Positions 21,181-33,539 of a stretch of 64,000 nucleotides of DNA are shown here, piece by piece. Origin of the DNA: Dryocosmus kuriphilus (lineage: Eukaryota; Arthropoda; Insecta; Hymenoptera; Cynipidae); NCBI GenBank assembly GCA_038277395.1, contig CM076197.1, positions 74,371,348 to 74,435,347 on the forward strand, written 5' to 3'. Each line of letters starts with the position of its first letter. Within the stretch, counting starts at the first letter, position 1. The notes beneath the pieces were generated by a model that worked only from the letters and a program-made list of their open reading frames with translations, did not search any database and was not told the DNA's origin. Both the position numbers and the translations under genes were made by a program.

Positions 21181-22459
21181 GGGCCGATTCCACCAACAGT
21201 GATAAATGGTCGATTAACTAATCATGATTATTTTTTAATCAATGATTAAACCGGCACTAATCTTGGTACGTTTCACCAGGTTGTCTCAACAATTTTTAAT
21301 CCTCGATTAGTTAACGATATACATGGTTCGTAATAAAGAGCCTCGGTGGCTCAGGTGGTAGCGCGTCGGCCTTCTAAGCAAGAGGTCTGGGGTTCTATTC
21401 CTGAGCCGAGTACCAATGGAATTTTCTATGTACTTCTGCCGAGGCTCTCGTGGTTCGGAACCCACCTTAAACTGTAGGTCCCCTCATAAAGAGGCCAAGT
21501 GATCTTTCGGGGAAGATGCTTCATGTCGAGGGGCATATTGCTGAGGGGTCACTGGGCGATTTTGAGAGACTAAAGGAAGTTGTAAAATTTGTTTGGAATT
21601 GTTCTGTGAGACTCTCAAAACCCGTAAAAGGGAGGGAGTATAAACTAATATACAAGTCACATGGTTCGTAATAATTCGATTTTCTATGCATACGGCGATT
21701 TTCATTGGTCGAGACAAGAAGGACGTTTAAGTTTCTTGCTATTGTCAGTGCTGACATGGCAGCAGGGTTTTAATTCTACACAAATCAAGTTTCAAGTGAC
21801 AAACTGACAACCAGAATTCTTTTTTGTCGAGTAAAATAATGTTCAAAATTTCATTAAAATTTCAATTCGCACACCGATAATGTGAAAGGACTAATAGTGA
21901 TCAATTAAAGACGCTCATAAGTATCTCATGCATATATGAAAAACATGCAGGAAGGAAACTTCATTATGTGTACTGCAAGGTTACATTTGCTAAATATTTA
22001 TTTTTATCACTACAAAATAAATGTGTGCTACTGAATTCTTATTTCTTTAATTTATTTTACATACATTTATTTTAGAAACGAATTATTTCTTACAAAGATG
22101 TGAAAGAAACTGTAGGTAAGAAAGTGAGGTTAGGAATACAATTAGCGCTTTATAAACGCTGTATAGTTTTTGTCAGGATATTGATAAAAAAGGTTATATG
22201 ATAAATATTATCATAAAAATAATCCACGTTTACTCTGAACATGCTCCGAATGCTGAAATGCAAACTTCGATTTTGAGGTTCTGTTCTGCTGACTAGCGTT
22301 GATCGCCGATTACTCTGTTAACCGGACAAAAATGGCCGATTAAGTTAAACAGCGATTAACCTTTTTTAATCATAGTTTAAAAGATGGTGAAACGCAATGT
22401 ACTGATTAAATTAAGTTAATCAAGGATTAAAATTTAATCACAGTTAGTGGAATCGGCCC
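21181..22459. mobile_element. Harbinger-like non-autonomous element (TTA duplication)
   Basis: It begins GGGCCGATTCCACCAAC and ends with the inverse of GGGCCGATTCCACTAAC, flanked by TTA on both sides (21178-21180 and 22460-22462). Subterminal regions are full of GATTAA/TTAATC words. A tRNA-like sequence lies inside. No transposase or Myb-like frame is seen. Confidence 0.75.
21340..21411 (+). repeat. tRNA-Arg(TCT)-like sequence, probably a SINE head
   Basis: GCCTCGGTGGCTCAGGTGGT gives a convincing 5' end and A box. The loop CTTCTAA carries a TCT in the anticodon position, and GGGTTCTATTCC is the B box. The acceptor pairs GCCTCGG with CCGAG. The anticodon stem has two mismatches, so it is likely a tRNA-derived repeat. 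Confidence 0.6.
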
Positions 22460-22689
22460 TTAGAATTTAATATTCTTGATTTTTTTCTTATAATACTTAC
22501 TTTTACGCCCCTCGAAAGAGCTGCTACTATATAGGCAAAGTTTAGAAATTGTATTTTTTTATTTTCTGCCCATTTCGTTCATTTGAACGTACAAAAATCC
22601 AGGTAGAGCATTATAATTTACTATTTCATTTATCACCTTTGGATGAATAAACTTTTCCATTGATTACGGTAATAGGAAACAAAAATTAT

Positions 22690-22765
22690 CCGTTTCGATA
22701 CATGAAATTGTTTAAGGCTTCTCGTTCAATTATCAAAGTTAAACAGCGTTTAGCTAATAATTGAC
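22690..22765 (+). repeat. 5S-rRNA-derived fragment, second copy
   Basis: GATACATGAAATTGTTTAAG, then GCTTCTCGTTCAATTATC and AAAGTTAAACAGCG match the copy at 10556-10650, including its insertion relative to 5S rRNA, but with more decay. Confidence 0.55.
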
Positions 22766-25105
22766 CTAATAATAATTATTATTATTATAACTATTTTTCA
22801 TAAACTCTGAACATTTGAAATTAAATTTATCTAACTCAGATTTTTCTTTTCAAATTTCAGACTTTTAACACTTTTATATTAGAATTATTTAAAATCCAAA
22901 ACAGGATTTTTTGAAATCTATAAACTATACATTCAAATCGGCTTTTTAAATATATATGCGGATAATTAAGAAGAAAATTTAATTGGGAAAACTTTGTAGT
23001 ACATGAAACATTTTGAGGGTTGTACAAAAAACTGAAAACTTAAAATCGAGAATATTTTGAGTTTACGGTAGCAGGACTGTAAAAAAATACAAACACTAAA
23101 AAAATTACGACTTTTCGCAAAATTTCGAGTTTCTATTTAATTTTCGAAAATTCTGACTCGTTTGAAATCTAAAACGCTCGGTAAAGTCGACTTAAAGTTT
23201 CGATTTATTTTGCCCAAGTATTTAAAACTTTAAAAAAAAAGGCTGAACATTTTCAAGTATATACTTTTGATATTGTATATTTTTAATTTCATAATCAGAA
23301 GTAGGCATTCAATCAAACAAAATATTGCAGCATTAAGATAATTTAAATTGGTTAATTTACGAAACTTGGGTTTTGAAATCTTATAAGTAATAATTTATTT
23401 CATATCTTTTCTATCACTAATAAAGATTTATAATCTTTTATTCACTAAATATTAGTTTCAATAACAGATTTCGTTCATGAAGTTTTATACTGCCAATTTA
23501 CTACCTATTAAAATTTAATTTGAGTATATGATTGATGTATTTATATGAATTCTTTGAAACCTTTGAAGACGGATTACGTTTCTGATTTCTAAATGTCTGA
23601 TAAAAAAAAAATGTTGCTAAACTTGGCCAGGTTTACAGCCTTCCCGAGAATTCTGTACTTTTTACTACTTTTACGTGAGGACATTGGTCTGACTACGAAT
23701 GTCGACATTTTGCATCCCGGGCGGATAAAAATACGTGCGGCTATTGACACGTGGAAACTTGATGCGTATCAGTCGCTAAAATAAATCGAAAAAAAATGAC
23801 AAAATCTGTTAATATTACTCGTTGAAATTAAGCTACTTTAAAACTAAATTTCCCTTGTTTTTTTTTTGTTCTACAAAAATATTTAAATTAAATAAAAAAT
23901 TTTCCGGGTGAAAACAAATTGTATCTACCAGTTAGTTGAAAATTGTTCCTTTTCAATGATAAAAAAAATGTGCAAAAAAGTTCCCGGTCAAATAATAAAG
24001 TTTTCTGAATCTAATACAAAAATGATACAAGTTCGGTGAATGACTATCAAAGGTGAGAAGAATTTGGGGATGATTTTAAAGAGCAATAAGAAGCGGAGGT
24101 GTCAAGGGATACATTCTAAAGATTTTTACTCTCATTTGAAATGGCAGAAGCACCTTTTCAATATTATAGTCTGCTTTACACTTGGGGTCATTCGAGTTCT
24201 GGAATACTAATCTTTTAACGACCCATTCGAGGGTGGCTGAAGAAGGTTGATGAGGGGAGGTTCTAGAATGAAACTTGGACATAAAGAATCCGCCGCGTCG
24301 TGGAATTCCCATAACGTTTACGCGAGACGACCCTATCAAATGTTACCCATATTTAACCCGCAACACTAAACTATTATTTTTCCTTATATAAAGGAAATGC
24401 GTTTAGAAACGATGGACTCTTTGAAACGATCGACACTTAATTTGTCACTGAGAGAGCGAATCGAAGGAGGTGCATCTAGATTTTTGCTAGAATATTCTGG
24501 TATGTTCGTTTCATGTGATTCTCGTTCTTCAGAGGTACCGCGAATCCTTCGGGTTGCGCTTTTTACGATCCTCCTGTCGTTTCAGAAGACGCTGTATAGT
24601 ACAATCGTTCAGAGCTGACGAGTTTTTACGAGAGCAGAGATCGACAAATCCGCTTTGTTGTAAAAGCGAGTTCTTACAATTTGTCACGGTGAAAACCGTT
24701 TTCCGAGGTTCAATTTCCCGGCTGTGATTCTTTAATAAAGGTTCCCTCTATATGTGTCGGTCTCGTTCCGATCCATAAAGCTGAAATTTTTATTTTCATT
24801 TTCATTGGAACTGGGAATTTTTGAACTGGATTGTGAGGTGAATTCACCATTTTTGATAAATAGGTTACAAAATGGGAGTAAAGTGCCCTTAATTTTATTT
24901 CTTTTTATGGTGTACGTTAGGGTTGCTACACCTTTATATTTTTCCTCAAAAACTGAAGGTTCTTAAATTCTTTCCAGTTGCCATGAATAAAAATACATCT
25001 CTGATTTTATTGAATCATATCCAGGTGCCTTATTTGTTTGAGATACACAGGACTCGTTTTAAGTAAAGGCGAGAGTAGACGTATATGTCAAAATAAGGAA
25101 ATGAA
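22766..25105. other. no confident feature
   Basis: AT-rich to about 24060. 24060-24760 is somewhat richer in GC and has open frames on both strands (24076-24339 minus, 24397-24618 plus) with no recognised domains. Confidence 0.25.
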
Positions 25106-25539
25106 CTCTCTAAATTCCTTAAAGTCAATTTTGACTCTGATAGAGTCAATAATGACTCTTTAGAAGAGTCAAAATGCAGCCACTCCATATGGAGTAAATT
25201 TTGATTCTTCTGAAGAGTAAATTTGAGTACTCTAAAATTGGAGTCAATTATTGATTCCACTTAGATTAAAATATGACTCTATGACAGATTTTATTTCACT
25301 CTTACAAAAGTACAAATTGACTCTTAAAAGAGTAAACATGAAAACTAACTATAGTCTTAATTCAGTCTACTCGGAGTAAAAATGTACTCTTACGAGAGTA
25401 AAAATAGAATCTAATTGGAGTTTGAATTTACTCTTTTATAGAGTTATCACGGAAGGTTTGTAATACTGCTCATACGCCATATAAATAAAAGAGTAGTATT
25501 TATTTTTGACACATATAACACAAACTCTGCATACATTAA

Positions 25540-25624
25540 TTAGTTATCATCTTGGATATCATCTTGTTCTTCCACATCGAGCGTCGATTCTTCGAAGTCG
25601 TCCATGTTGGAGAATGTTTCATCA
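25540..25624 (-). CDS. last exon of a small gene in the GAGTCA element
   Basis: On the minus strand, a polypyrimidine-AG acceptor (TTTGTTTCAG) is followed by 85 bases encoding an acidic tail (SDETFSNMDDFEE, then LDVEEQDDIQDDN) and a TAA stop at 25540-25542. The phase fits the donor at 25709. Codon use and the acidic, low-complexity C-terminus look like genuine coding sequence. No family recognised. See the upstream exon at 25709-25884. Confidence 0.5.
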
Positions 25625-25708
25625 CTGAAACAAAAAAAAATAATTATTATTATACATCAGACATCTCATATATACAACTTTGAAGTGCGCTTGATTTAGA
25701 TTCTTTAC

Positions 25709-25884
25709 CTTATCTCATTAAGGGGAAGATTTTGCAAAGTTGTATCCAAGCTTGAGCAGCATGGCTTCGGAATGCCCATTTTCATGATTATGCTTGTCAA
25801 AAAATCATAAAAATTTCGCAGGTCAGCTGCGTAATGCACTTCGAAAATCAGGTGCAATTTCACCAGTAATTCGAGTGCCCTCAT
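25709..25884 (-). CDS. upstream exon of the same unknown gene
   Basis: From an ATG at 25884 the frame runs 58 codons and ends AG before the donor GTAAAG. Joined to the exon at 25540-25624 it gives an 86-residue product. Sequence marks include ELLVKLHLIFEVHYAADL and MKMGIPKPCC. A second open frame (25823-26038, MYMTLYWPQAHNKK at its start) overlaps in another phase, so the original protein was probably longer and this copy may be frameshifted near 25880. A stop lies just upstream of the ATG in this frame. Function is unknown. Its place inside a TIR element suggests either a transposon accessory gene or captured host exons. Confidence 0.45.
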
Positions 25885-26939
25885 CGCCTAATTTCCAATG
25901 AAGATGATTTGTTGGTCTGCTTTGAGATAAAATTGCCCCTCTCGACCATCCCTTGATGAAGATACGCATATGAGATTGGGCTGCGTTATTTTGGCTTTTT
26001 TTATTGTGTGCTTGTGGCCAATAAAGCGTCATATACATCCTTAAAAGGGGAAAAACATTTTTACAGTTTACGTAAAACTTGCATGTGAATTTTTCTTTTC
26101 AATTCTTTTCAACAAACATATGAGCATAATAAATTGCAATATGAGAATTAAATTCTGAATGTAAAGGAATTAAAAAAATGAGAAAACGAAAATAAATTCT
26201 GTAGCTAAAATATTCAGTGTCATTTTGGAAACGCTTTCAATTAAAATGCAAGTTTTTAATATATATTTATTGGGCAATAATTGATACTCACTGCATTTAT
26301 AATGCAATGCAACGCAATGCAACGCTCGAACGCAACCTGAAAAATATGGAAATCATCATAATTATTGTTAAATAAAATCAGAATTATAATCACAATTACG
26401 GTGATGAAATAAAATCGAAATAACTGAGAACAGAAAAAAGTACCGAATTCAACAAGTTAGGTTAAGAATTTTGAGTGTATACACATAGTTGGCAATTTCC
26501 TCCGTATACTCATGAAAATCGATTTATTACCTGAATCACTTCGAAGGTAACTCACCCCTTGCGATTTGGCCTGTAATTCAACGTGCACTTCAAAAATTCT
26601 TGGATTCGAATTATCAAATCATTATCACTGATAATAATTCAAGATTTTTTATTTTATTTTCGAGCACACGGAAATCAGCTGATCGCCGTGCGATAGAGAA
26701 AGTGCGCGCGACACTAAAGCGCATGATTAGCTTAGATTCAAAATTACTCTATTTAGAGTCAACTTTTACTCTAGCATTCGAGTAAATGCGTTTACTCTAC
26801 CCTTTGGAGTAAAAATTTGACTCGAACAATAAAAAGTAAAAAAAAATACTCTATTAGAGTCATTATTGAATTTATAGAGAGTCAATCGTTATTGACTCCG
26901 AATTAAGAGTCAAAAATTGACTCTAAGGAATTTAGAGAG

Positions 26940-28690
26940 AATATATTATATTTCTGTGAGGAATGCCAAGAAATTTATTTTATCAAGCGATTTAACTCCA
27001 GACTATAAAGTTGGTAGCCGAAAAATTATCAGCGCCAAGATCGCGGCTACCGTTCCATGTTCCATTTTACAGCCTGGCATAATGCCTCTCAGACGGAGAG
27101 TCAGAAATGGTTGACTTCTTCCTGAGTCTTGGAGATTAGAATCCGCGGAAAAAGGAGTTGCAACCCCGGGAATACGGTGGGCAGGAAAAGGAAACCGGGT
27201 CTCGCCTCGTCTGGTCTGGGCAAACGTCTGTGGGTGCACGTATGACAACTAAGTCCGGGTTTCATTTGACTGACTTTACGAGGGAGACATAAAATGGATT
27301 TTACTGTCGGCTAGTTCGCCAGTTCTTGAGAGTTGGTAACATTGCTTTGGCGAGCATAATATAACGCTTCTGCCCGCACCCTCTACCTTTGTCCTCAGGT
27401 TTTCGTCGTTCATGACGACCTCGTCTTCGTCTTCGTCCTCGTCCTTATATATTATCTTCTTGGCACAGGGTGAACAAAAATTGAAGAAACTGAAATACTT
27501 CAAAAACCTGTAAATAAAATTTTAGAAAAGTTATTCGTCTTTAATTAAAAACTAGCCACGAGACGGCCACCTGCCCTTTTAAGTTCGAGAGCGCTCGAGT
27601 ATAAAAAGTCCCATTAAAGTACTGGGCAGGACATTTTCTTACCCATTTCCTAACACTAAAGTACCAAGTTTTCTTAAAATTTTTTATAAATCCAAATACG
27701 AACGAAAGTACTAGAGACAAGTTCCTTTTTTCAACCCGGTAATAAGGCTTGCATTGGAATGGGATTAAAAGTTTTAATTCTTTTCAACACCTGATTTTTC
27801 CTTCCGTCTCTTATACCACCAACGGGAACAGAAAAAGTCAAATTCAATCAACATAACCTCAAAATAATTAAAAAAATGGAATACAATATTTGCATAAAAA
27901 GCACTATAGAATCATGAAATCTGCAAAATCTCGTAGGATTTTGCACAAAACTGCATTAGTTTACTATTAAAAACTTCGTTTTATTCAAATTGCTTCATGG
28001 GGGAAAAAAATAAAATCATGCTAAATAAATTTAAAAATTGCTTTAAATCTTGACTATTTCCGCACAAATCAATCGTAAAGTCGTAATTTGATGAATTTAG
28101 TGTTCTTGAAAGTTTTTTACTACATAATTATGTCAAAAACAATAAATAAAAAAATGTTTTTGAATGGAACTAGACGGAATTAAATAAATGAAAACTATGT
28201 TCTTATCACTGAATAGAAAATATTACGACAGACGTTACTGCCGCTAGGCGAATTGAAGGGAATTAAAATTCTAACAAATCTATTGTTCCCTTGCAGATTG
28301 AAGCATGGTGGAAGAATCAGGTTTTAAATAAGACAGAAAAATTTCGCTTCTAGGTTGAAATCAAGAATTTTATAATTCTTTTGTATTCAAATTTGTTCCA
28401 AGTCATGCCCTGAAAGAGTTAGAAAACAATCCTGCTGTGGAAAATTTTTTTGCGACAAAAATAATTGACGTTCCACTTTATTTTTTCAAAATAAGTATAA
28501 GTTATTACGTGACACTTCAAGGAGAAGGGGGGGGGGGGTCGCAGTTTAGCGTCACTGACATACAGCGTCACATGGGGGGGATCAAAAAGTCCCAAAAATC
28601 GCGTCACGTAATATGTGCACGCTCACTAATTCATGTAACAGGATATTATTGCTAAAAAAAGACTAAAGTAACAAAGAAGTTTCATCTAAG
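26940..28690. other. no confident feature
   Basis: 27000-27450 is richer in GC, with open frames on both strands (27003-27248 minus) and a short GTCTTC tract at about 27420. No domain recognised. 28525-28540 is a G-run. The rest is AT-rich. Confidence 0.25.
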
Positions 28691-28714
28691 TGCTGCTTAT
28701 GATTTTTTTTTTTT

Positions 28715-30320
28715 TTGACAGAAATACTAGAAATGTTCCATATTATTTTTTTTTAATTACACAAGTGCGTCTAGGATTTAAATCTCTTTAAAAATCCGAC
28801 CAAAATAGGACTAAGGTACCAAAAAAGTTTAAAATACTGATAGAAATCTTTTTTCGAACAAAGTACTAGAGAAGTTCTACTTAATTTATCTCGAAATTTG
28901 TACAATTCAAAATACATGTCCCAAAAAAGTTCAAAAAGTCCTGCCACGTAAAATGTTGTTGGGTAAAAATACTAGAATAGTCCCATCTATTTTTTTTTCA
29001 AAATTTCCACAAGTGGTCATAGTATTTTTGTCCCTCAAGGTCACTTTGAGTCCAAAAAGAAAAAATCGCTTGGGCCTTTTTTGAGAAAACTCCAGATTTA
29101 GAACGAAAATTTTTTTTTTGAAAAAATAAAAAATTCCATTTTTTGTGAAATAACTTACTTCCTGTATTTCGCCGGCGAAAGTTGCCAGTAAAAAACTTAA
29201 AGTGGACTCAATTTTGAGTAGATCTAACAAAATCATTGCTCTAGCTGTAATATCACCGAAATTACGGACTTGTGAAAATGATCCTTTTTAAAATAAAATG
29301 TTGTTAAAATCAATATTTTACATAAAATTTATCTTGTTTAAAAATAAATTAGATAGATTCAATTTTGAGTAAATATAAAAAAAATGCTCTAGCTCTATAA
29401 TAGAGTCGTAATTACGGCCTTCTGAAAATGAATATTTTTTAAGGAATTCTGTTAAACATGTTTTTTTTTTGTAAATTTCTTCTTTCTCGAGGATCAGTCA
29501 TGTATAAGGAGTACAAATTTGCTTCTTACGAGAAATTTTATTTAAAAAATAGATGTTTAACAAAAAATTTCTTTAAAAATGGCCAGTTTCAGAAGGCTGT
29601 AATTTCGGTGATATTACAGAGCTAGACTAGCTAGAGCAATGCCCTTTTTTGGATCTACTCAATATTAAGTCCACTTTAATTTATTTACTGGAAATTTTCA
29701 CCGGCAAACTATAGGAAACTAGTTATTTCACAAAAACTAGAATTTTTTATTTTTTCAACAAAATTTTTCGCTCAAAACCAAATCTTTCTTGGGACTTCGG
29801 ATGAACTGAAAAGGAGATACTTCTAAATAACTTTTTTTCCCCACAATTTATTTCACAATTTTTCAGAAATAATGAAGGGTATTAGTTCACGTAAGTTATT
29901 CAGCTCCTAGAGCCCTTTTTCGGATGTTAAACTAAACGATTTCAGCTAATAAAATTACACTTTTAACTTATTTTCATGAAAATATTCTGATTAACCTCTT
30001 TTAAAAAATAAAAAATTGAGTTTTCTCAAGAAGGGCCCAAGCGATTTTTTTCTTTTTGTGCTCAAAAAAAAATTTTTTTTTAGTCCCAACAACACTCTTA
30101 CACGAGAAGACTGTTTTTGAACATTTTTGGGCCATACATTTGGAATTGTATAAATTAAAAAAAAAAAAGCTGTAGTAATCTGGACCTAAGAAAAGTTCTG
30201 CTGAAATAGGAGGCACTCTAAAGTTTTTTGCTACTATAGTCCTATTTCAGCAATTTCTTGTGAATAAACATGAAGAAAATAAAATAAAATGGAACTTTTC
30301 TAGTACTTTTGTTCGTAAAA
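28715..30320. mobile_element. LIR-D, decayed foldback element
   Basis: The left arm (about 28715-29300) and right arm (about 29590-30320) are inverted copies. Clear blocks are 29150-29280 with 29590-29730 (ATTTCGGTGATATTACAG, GATCTACTCAAT, GTCCACTTTAA) and 28722-28840 with 30190-30320. The left arm repeats TACTAGA-GTTC words at about 28722, 28867 and 28969. Frames here are by-products. Confidence 0.6.
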
Positions 30321-30389
30321 TAAGTGAGGATTTTTGTCCAAAAAAAGTCCTATTGAAATAATAAGACGTATTTTTAACTTCTCGATTGG

Positions 30390-33300
30390 TTTTCTTATGG
30401 AAATACATTTTCAGAATGAAATAAAATAAATCACAATACTGAAAATCGTAATTTTTAATAAAAATTTGTAATTACTTGTAAAATTTGATACAGCTGTCTG
30501 AATTATGGTAATCAATTATAGTTCTTAATCGATTTTTTCATTAATTCTTAAGAATCGTAAAATATCACAAAAAAATTCTACGATTATCCACATCTTTTTG
30601 CTATTACAAAAATTACAATTTTCACATAATTTTACTTTACTGTAATTTATTGTAATTTATTGTACTTTATTGTGTAAATACATTTCCATCAGGGTTTAGT
30701 TCTATTTCTGCAGTGCTTTTTTCTAACATAAATTATATTAGCATTTTAAAAATTTAAAAAAAAAAAACGAAAAGGAACCTTTTTATCACTTTTGCCCCTA
30801 TTTGGAATTGTAGCAAATTTCAAGAAAACTGAACTTTAGTACTGTTTTGTCAAATATCCGGTGCTTTAGAAGGACTTTATTTGGAATCTTAATCTTAATA
30901 TTTTTTTACTCAAGTAGTAGGGAAAATATCTTTGGTAACCTTGTACTTATTTTCTTCTATGATCATCTTTCTTCGTCCTCATTTTTTGTCCTTCGCGAAT
31001 TTAACTTTGCGGGCGATCTCAATACTAAACTTCTCACATGAAAAATGTCGGCGCGAAATGCGTTGTAATATCTTCATGGCATAACTCAGCATTACAGTCG
31101 TTATTTCCGGTTCTCGCCCTCTGTTTTCCTTCTCTTCAACCTGCTTCTTTAGAACTCCCGTTTCAAACTAATTAACGAAAGAACTCGCTGCCATTGACGG
31201 AAAAACGTAAAAGTACAGGAAAGTTGAAATGGCAGGAAGTAAAAAGCGAAATTACTATTTTGGCGTTAACCTTCTTTTTGTGATATTGCACGAGATGAAA
31301 CAGATTGTACCTGGCGGAAATATTAAATATTACTTTACATACAGGCCATGCGGAAAAAAAAAACTCTAATTTTAATACGTGCTTTTAAGTTCCTACTTTT
31401 ATGATATTTTTACTTGTATTTCCTTATCTGAAGATAATAATTTGAATTACTTTCGATTTCATAATATTTTTGAAAAACTATTTATCTTTAAAATTCTTAT
31501 CTATCTTTATTGCAGACTGGCCTAACAGAACTGACTTGATGCATGGAGAGAGACTGAGATGTGGCTGAATCCAAAGAAGAAAATCGAACCGAATTAATGA
31601 GGAAGAGCGACTTCTGCAGCTGAAGTCCGAAATCCTTCGTTGTTTCCAGAGTACAAGTTCTTTTAAGCAGTATCCGTTAATGCGAAGCGTTTAGTCGACT
31701 TATTAGACCTTTTGGGAATTAAGTCAGTCCAAGAAATTTTAAATGTTGGATTCAATAATCCGCATTCGTCGACTGTTGCAAGAGCAAACAGGAAATTCTA
31801 CATGACATACAAAAATGTCACAGATTTTTGTTACTGCAAGTTGTGTGCACCTTGCCGTTGTCACTCTGGCTTGAAATATTAAAAAAAAAAAAAAAAAACT
31901 AAAAAAAGAAAAATCTATTGTCCGTATTCTATATTATCTCTTACATACATCATACTACACGTGTATTTTACATACAAAGAATCAAATTTGCATTGAATTT
32001 GCTTATCGCAAAAGAAAGACATTTGGTCCCGAAAGAAATAATATTATGTTCTTGCCTTTTTTTCGTTTCCCCCACCTCCGAATGGCTTAAGTTTTTACAC
32101 AAAATAAAATCGAATTGGACCGCGCCACCAGTTGTAGCGGAAGTGGTAACGGCAAGGAGGACGAAAATTGTTCGTTGGCATGAAAAGAGCAGGTCCGTGA
32201 TAAAGCGACAGCAGGAAGCGTCGACCACAATTAATTGTATAGACGAGCAAAGTGTGCGATATCATAATGTTGCCGAAAAAGAAATATGTGAAAATTGGAA
32301 AAAGAAAGCGCGAAACGAAGAGGAAGTTAAAGACAGGACATAAAAGGAAGAAAGGCAGAAGGTGATTCGAGAGAAAAATGCCGAGCGGTCGCGGCCATGG
32401 TGTAACATATAAACAAAAAAAAAAAAAAAAAAAAAAAACGCTGGACTACGAAGTTGTACCACATGCAAGTTGACTTGCAGATTTGTTTTCTTTATTTATT
32501 GTGATATTAGGATGGAAAAGTCATGTTTAATCTCCCCAGGAGACGCTTAGTTAAACCTTTAAAACGTTATTTTAGAGACTATATCTGGGCCTAGAGCTGT
32601 AAACAGTTTTTGTTCCATTGTTACGTGCGTGTATACGAAATTCAGATGTACAGAACGTACAATATTTCGGAATTGTCTGGTGGTCAAGCAAACAAAGCAA
32701 TTTATCTTTGCGTAATTTATTTTACAGTCAGACTAAAGGTAAAAAAGGTAATAGACGTCTAATGGAAATACAATTTCTCACTGGTTTTAATTGTATAAAT
32801 AAAGTTCATTTACTAGAGACAGATTGCAACAAATATTTGGTCCTCTACTATTCCGAGATTGTCTTCGAGTACGTATTTGTATACACGTTTATGTGAGAGA
32901 GTGAGAGAGAGTGTACATTGGCGTGTTTGTTCAATGGCGTGTTTGAAAATGTGGGAGATATCTTTTTTGCGGAGGCAACAAACAGTTCAACTACTTACAA
33001 CTTGTTATATGGGCCTCCTGTGTGTTTTATTTCACGACGTATCGAACCCAAAGTGCGAGCACATTTACCCCATTCAAGATCGTTCTAGACTGCTTTTGGG
33101 TCTTCATTTTTTTTTTTGGTTTTTTTTTTTTTTGTTTAGAACGAAATTTGTGGTACGTCAAGAAAAGAACGAGACTCCGCTCTCAGAGAACCCTCGTTGA
33201 ACAAATGCAGCAATTTCTGGTTGCTCTTAAAATCCCATTTTTTTTTCGTCAAATCTTTTCGTAATTTTAAATCGTTTCGTTCATATAATTATAACTAGTT
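30390..33300. other. no confident feature; A-rich tract
   Basis: 31880-31897 and 32411-32437 are A-runs, the latter about 25 long. The frame at 31918-32343 starts without ATG and is Lys/Arg/Glu-rich (WKKKARNEEEVKDR near its end). It precedes the A-run by about 70 bases, so a retroposed transcript on the plus strand is possible. No homology is recognised. 33110-33135 is a T-run. Confidence 0.25.
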
Positions 33301-33539
33301 TTTAATAAATTTTAATTTAGGGTTCTCGGAGTCCTTTAGAGTTCTAAACTTCTCGAGAATTTAAAATAGTTTTCGGAGTATTCTCGAAATTAAGTAACGA
33401 GGAATTTACATAGTTTTAGTACATTCCAATTAAAAATATAAAGGAAACTTTTCATGGAGAAGATGAATTCAAAGAAAATACAACTGAATTCCAGTTCATT
33501 CAACTTAACTCAAGTAGAGTCTACTCAATTTCAGTGAAT

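Larger units (their letters stand above)
25106..26939. mobile_element. TIR element rich in GAGTCA/TGACTC
   Basis: The ends are inverted: CTCTCTAAATTCCTTAAAGT at 25106 and the inverse of CTCTCTAAATTCCTTAGAGT ending at 26939. The outer 350 bp on the left and 200 bp on the right carry many short palindromic words such as TTTTGACTC, AGAGTCAA and AGAGTAAA. These look like multiple binding sites. The interior contains a small spliced frame on the minus strand. Superfamily unknown; no clear target duplication. Confidence 0.65.

Noticed and set aside
21340..21411. Functional tRNA-Arg(TCT) gene
   Set aside because: The anticodon stem has two mismatches and the sequence lies inside a transposon. A tRNA-derived repeat is more likely.
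24397..24618. Plus-strand coding exon with a GTATGT donor
   Set aside because: A single donor-like word and no recognised domain. Chance is as likely.
31918..32343. 141-codon frame as a gene
   Set aside because: It starts without an ATG, has no recognised domain and is in low-complexity A-rich DNA. At most it is a retroposed transcript.
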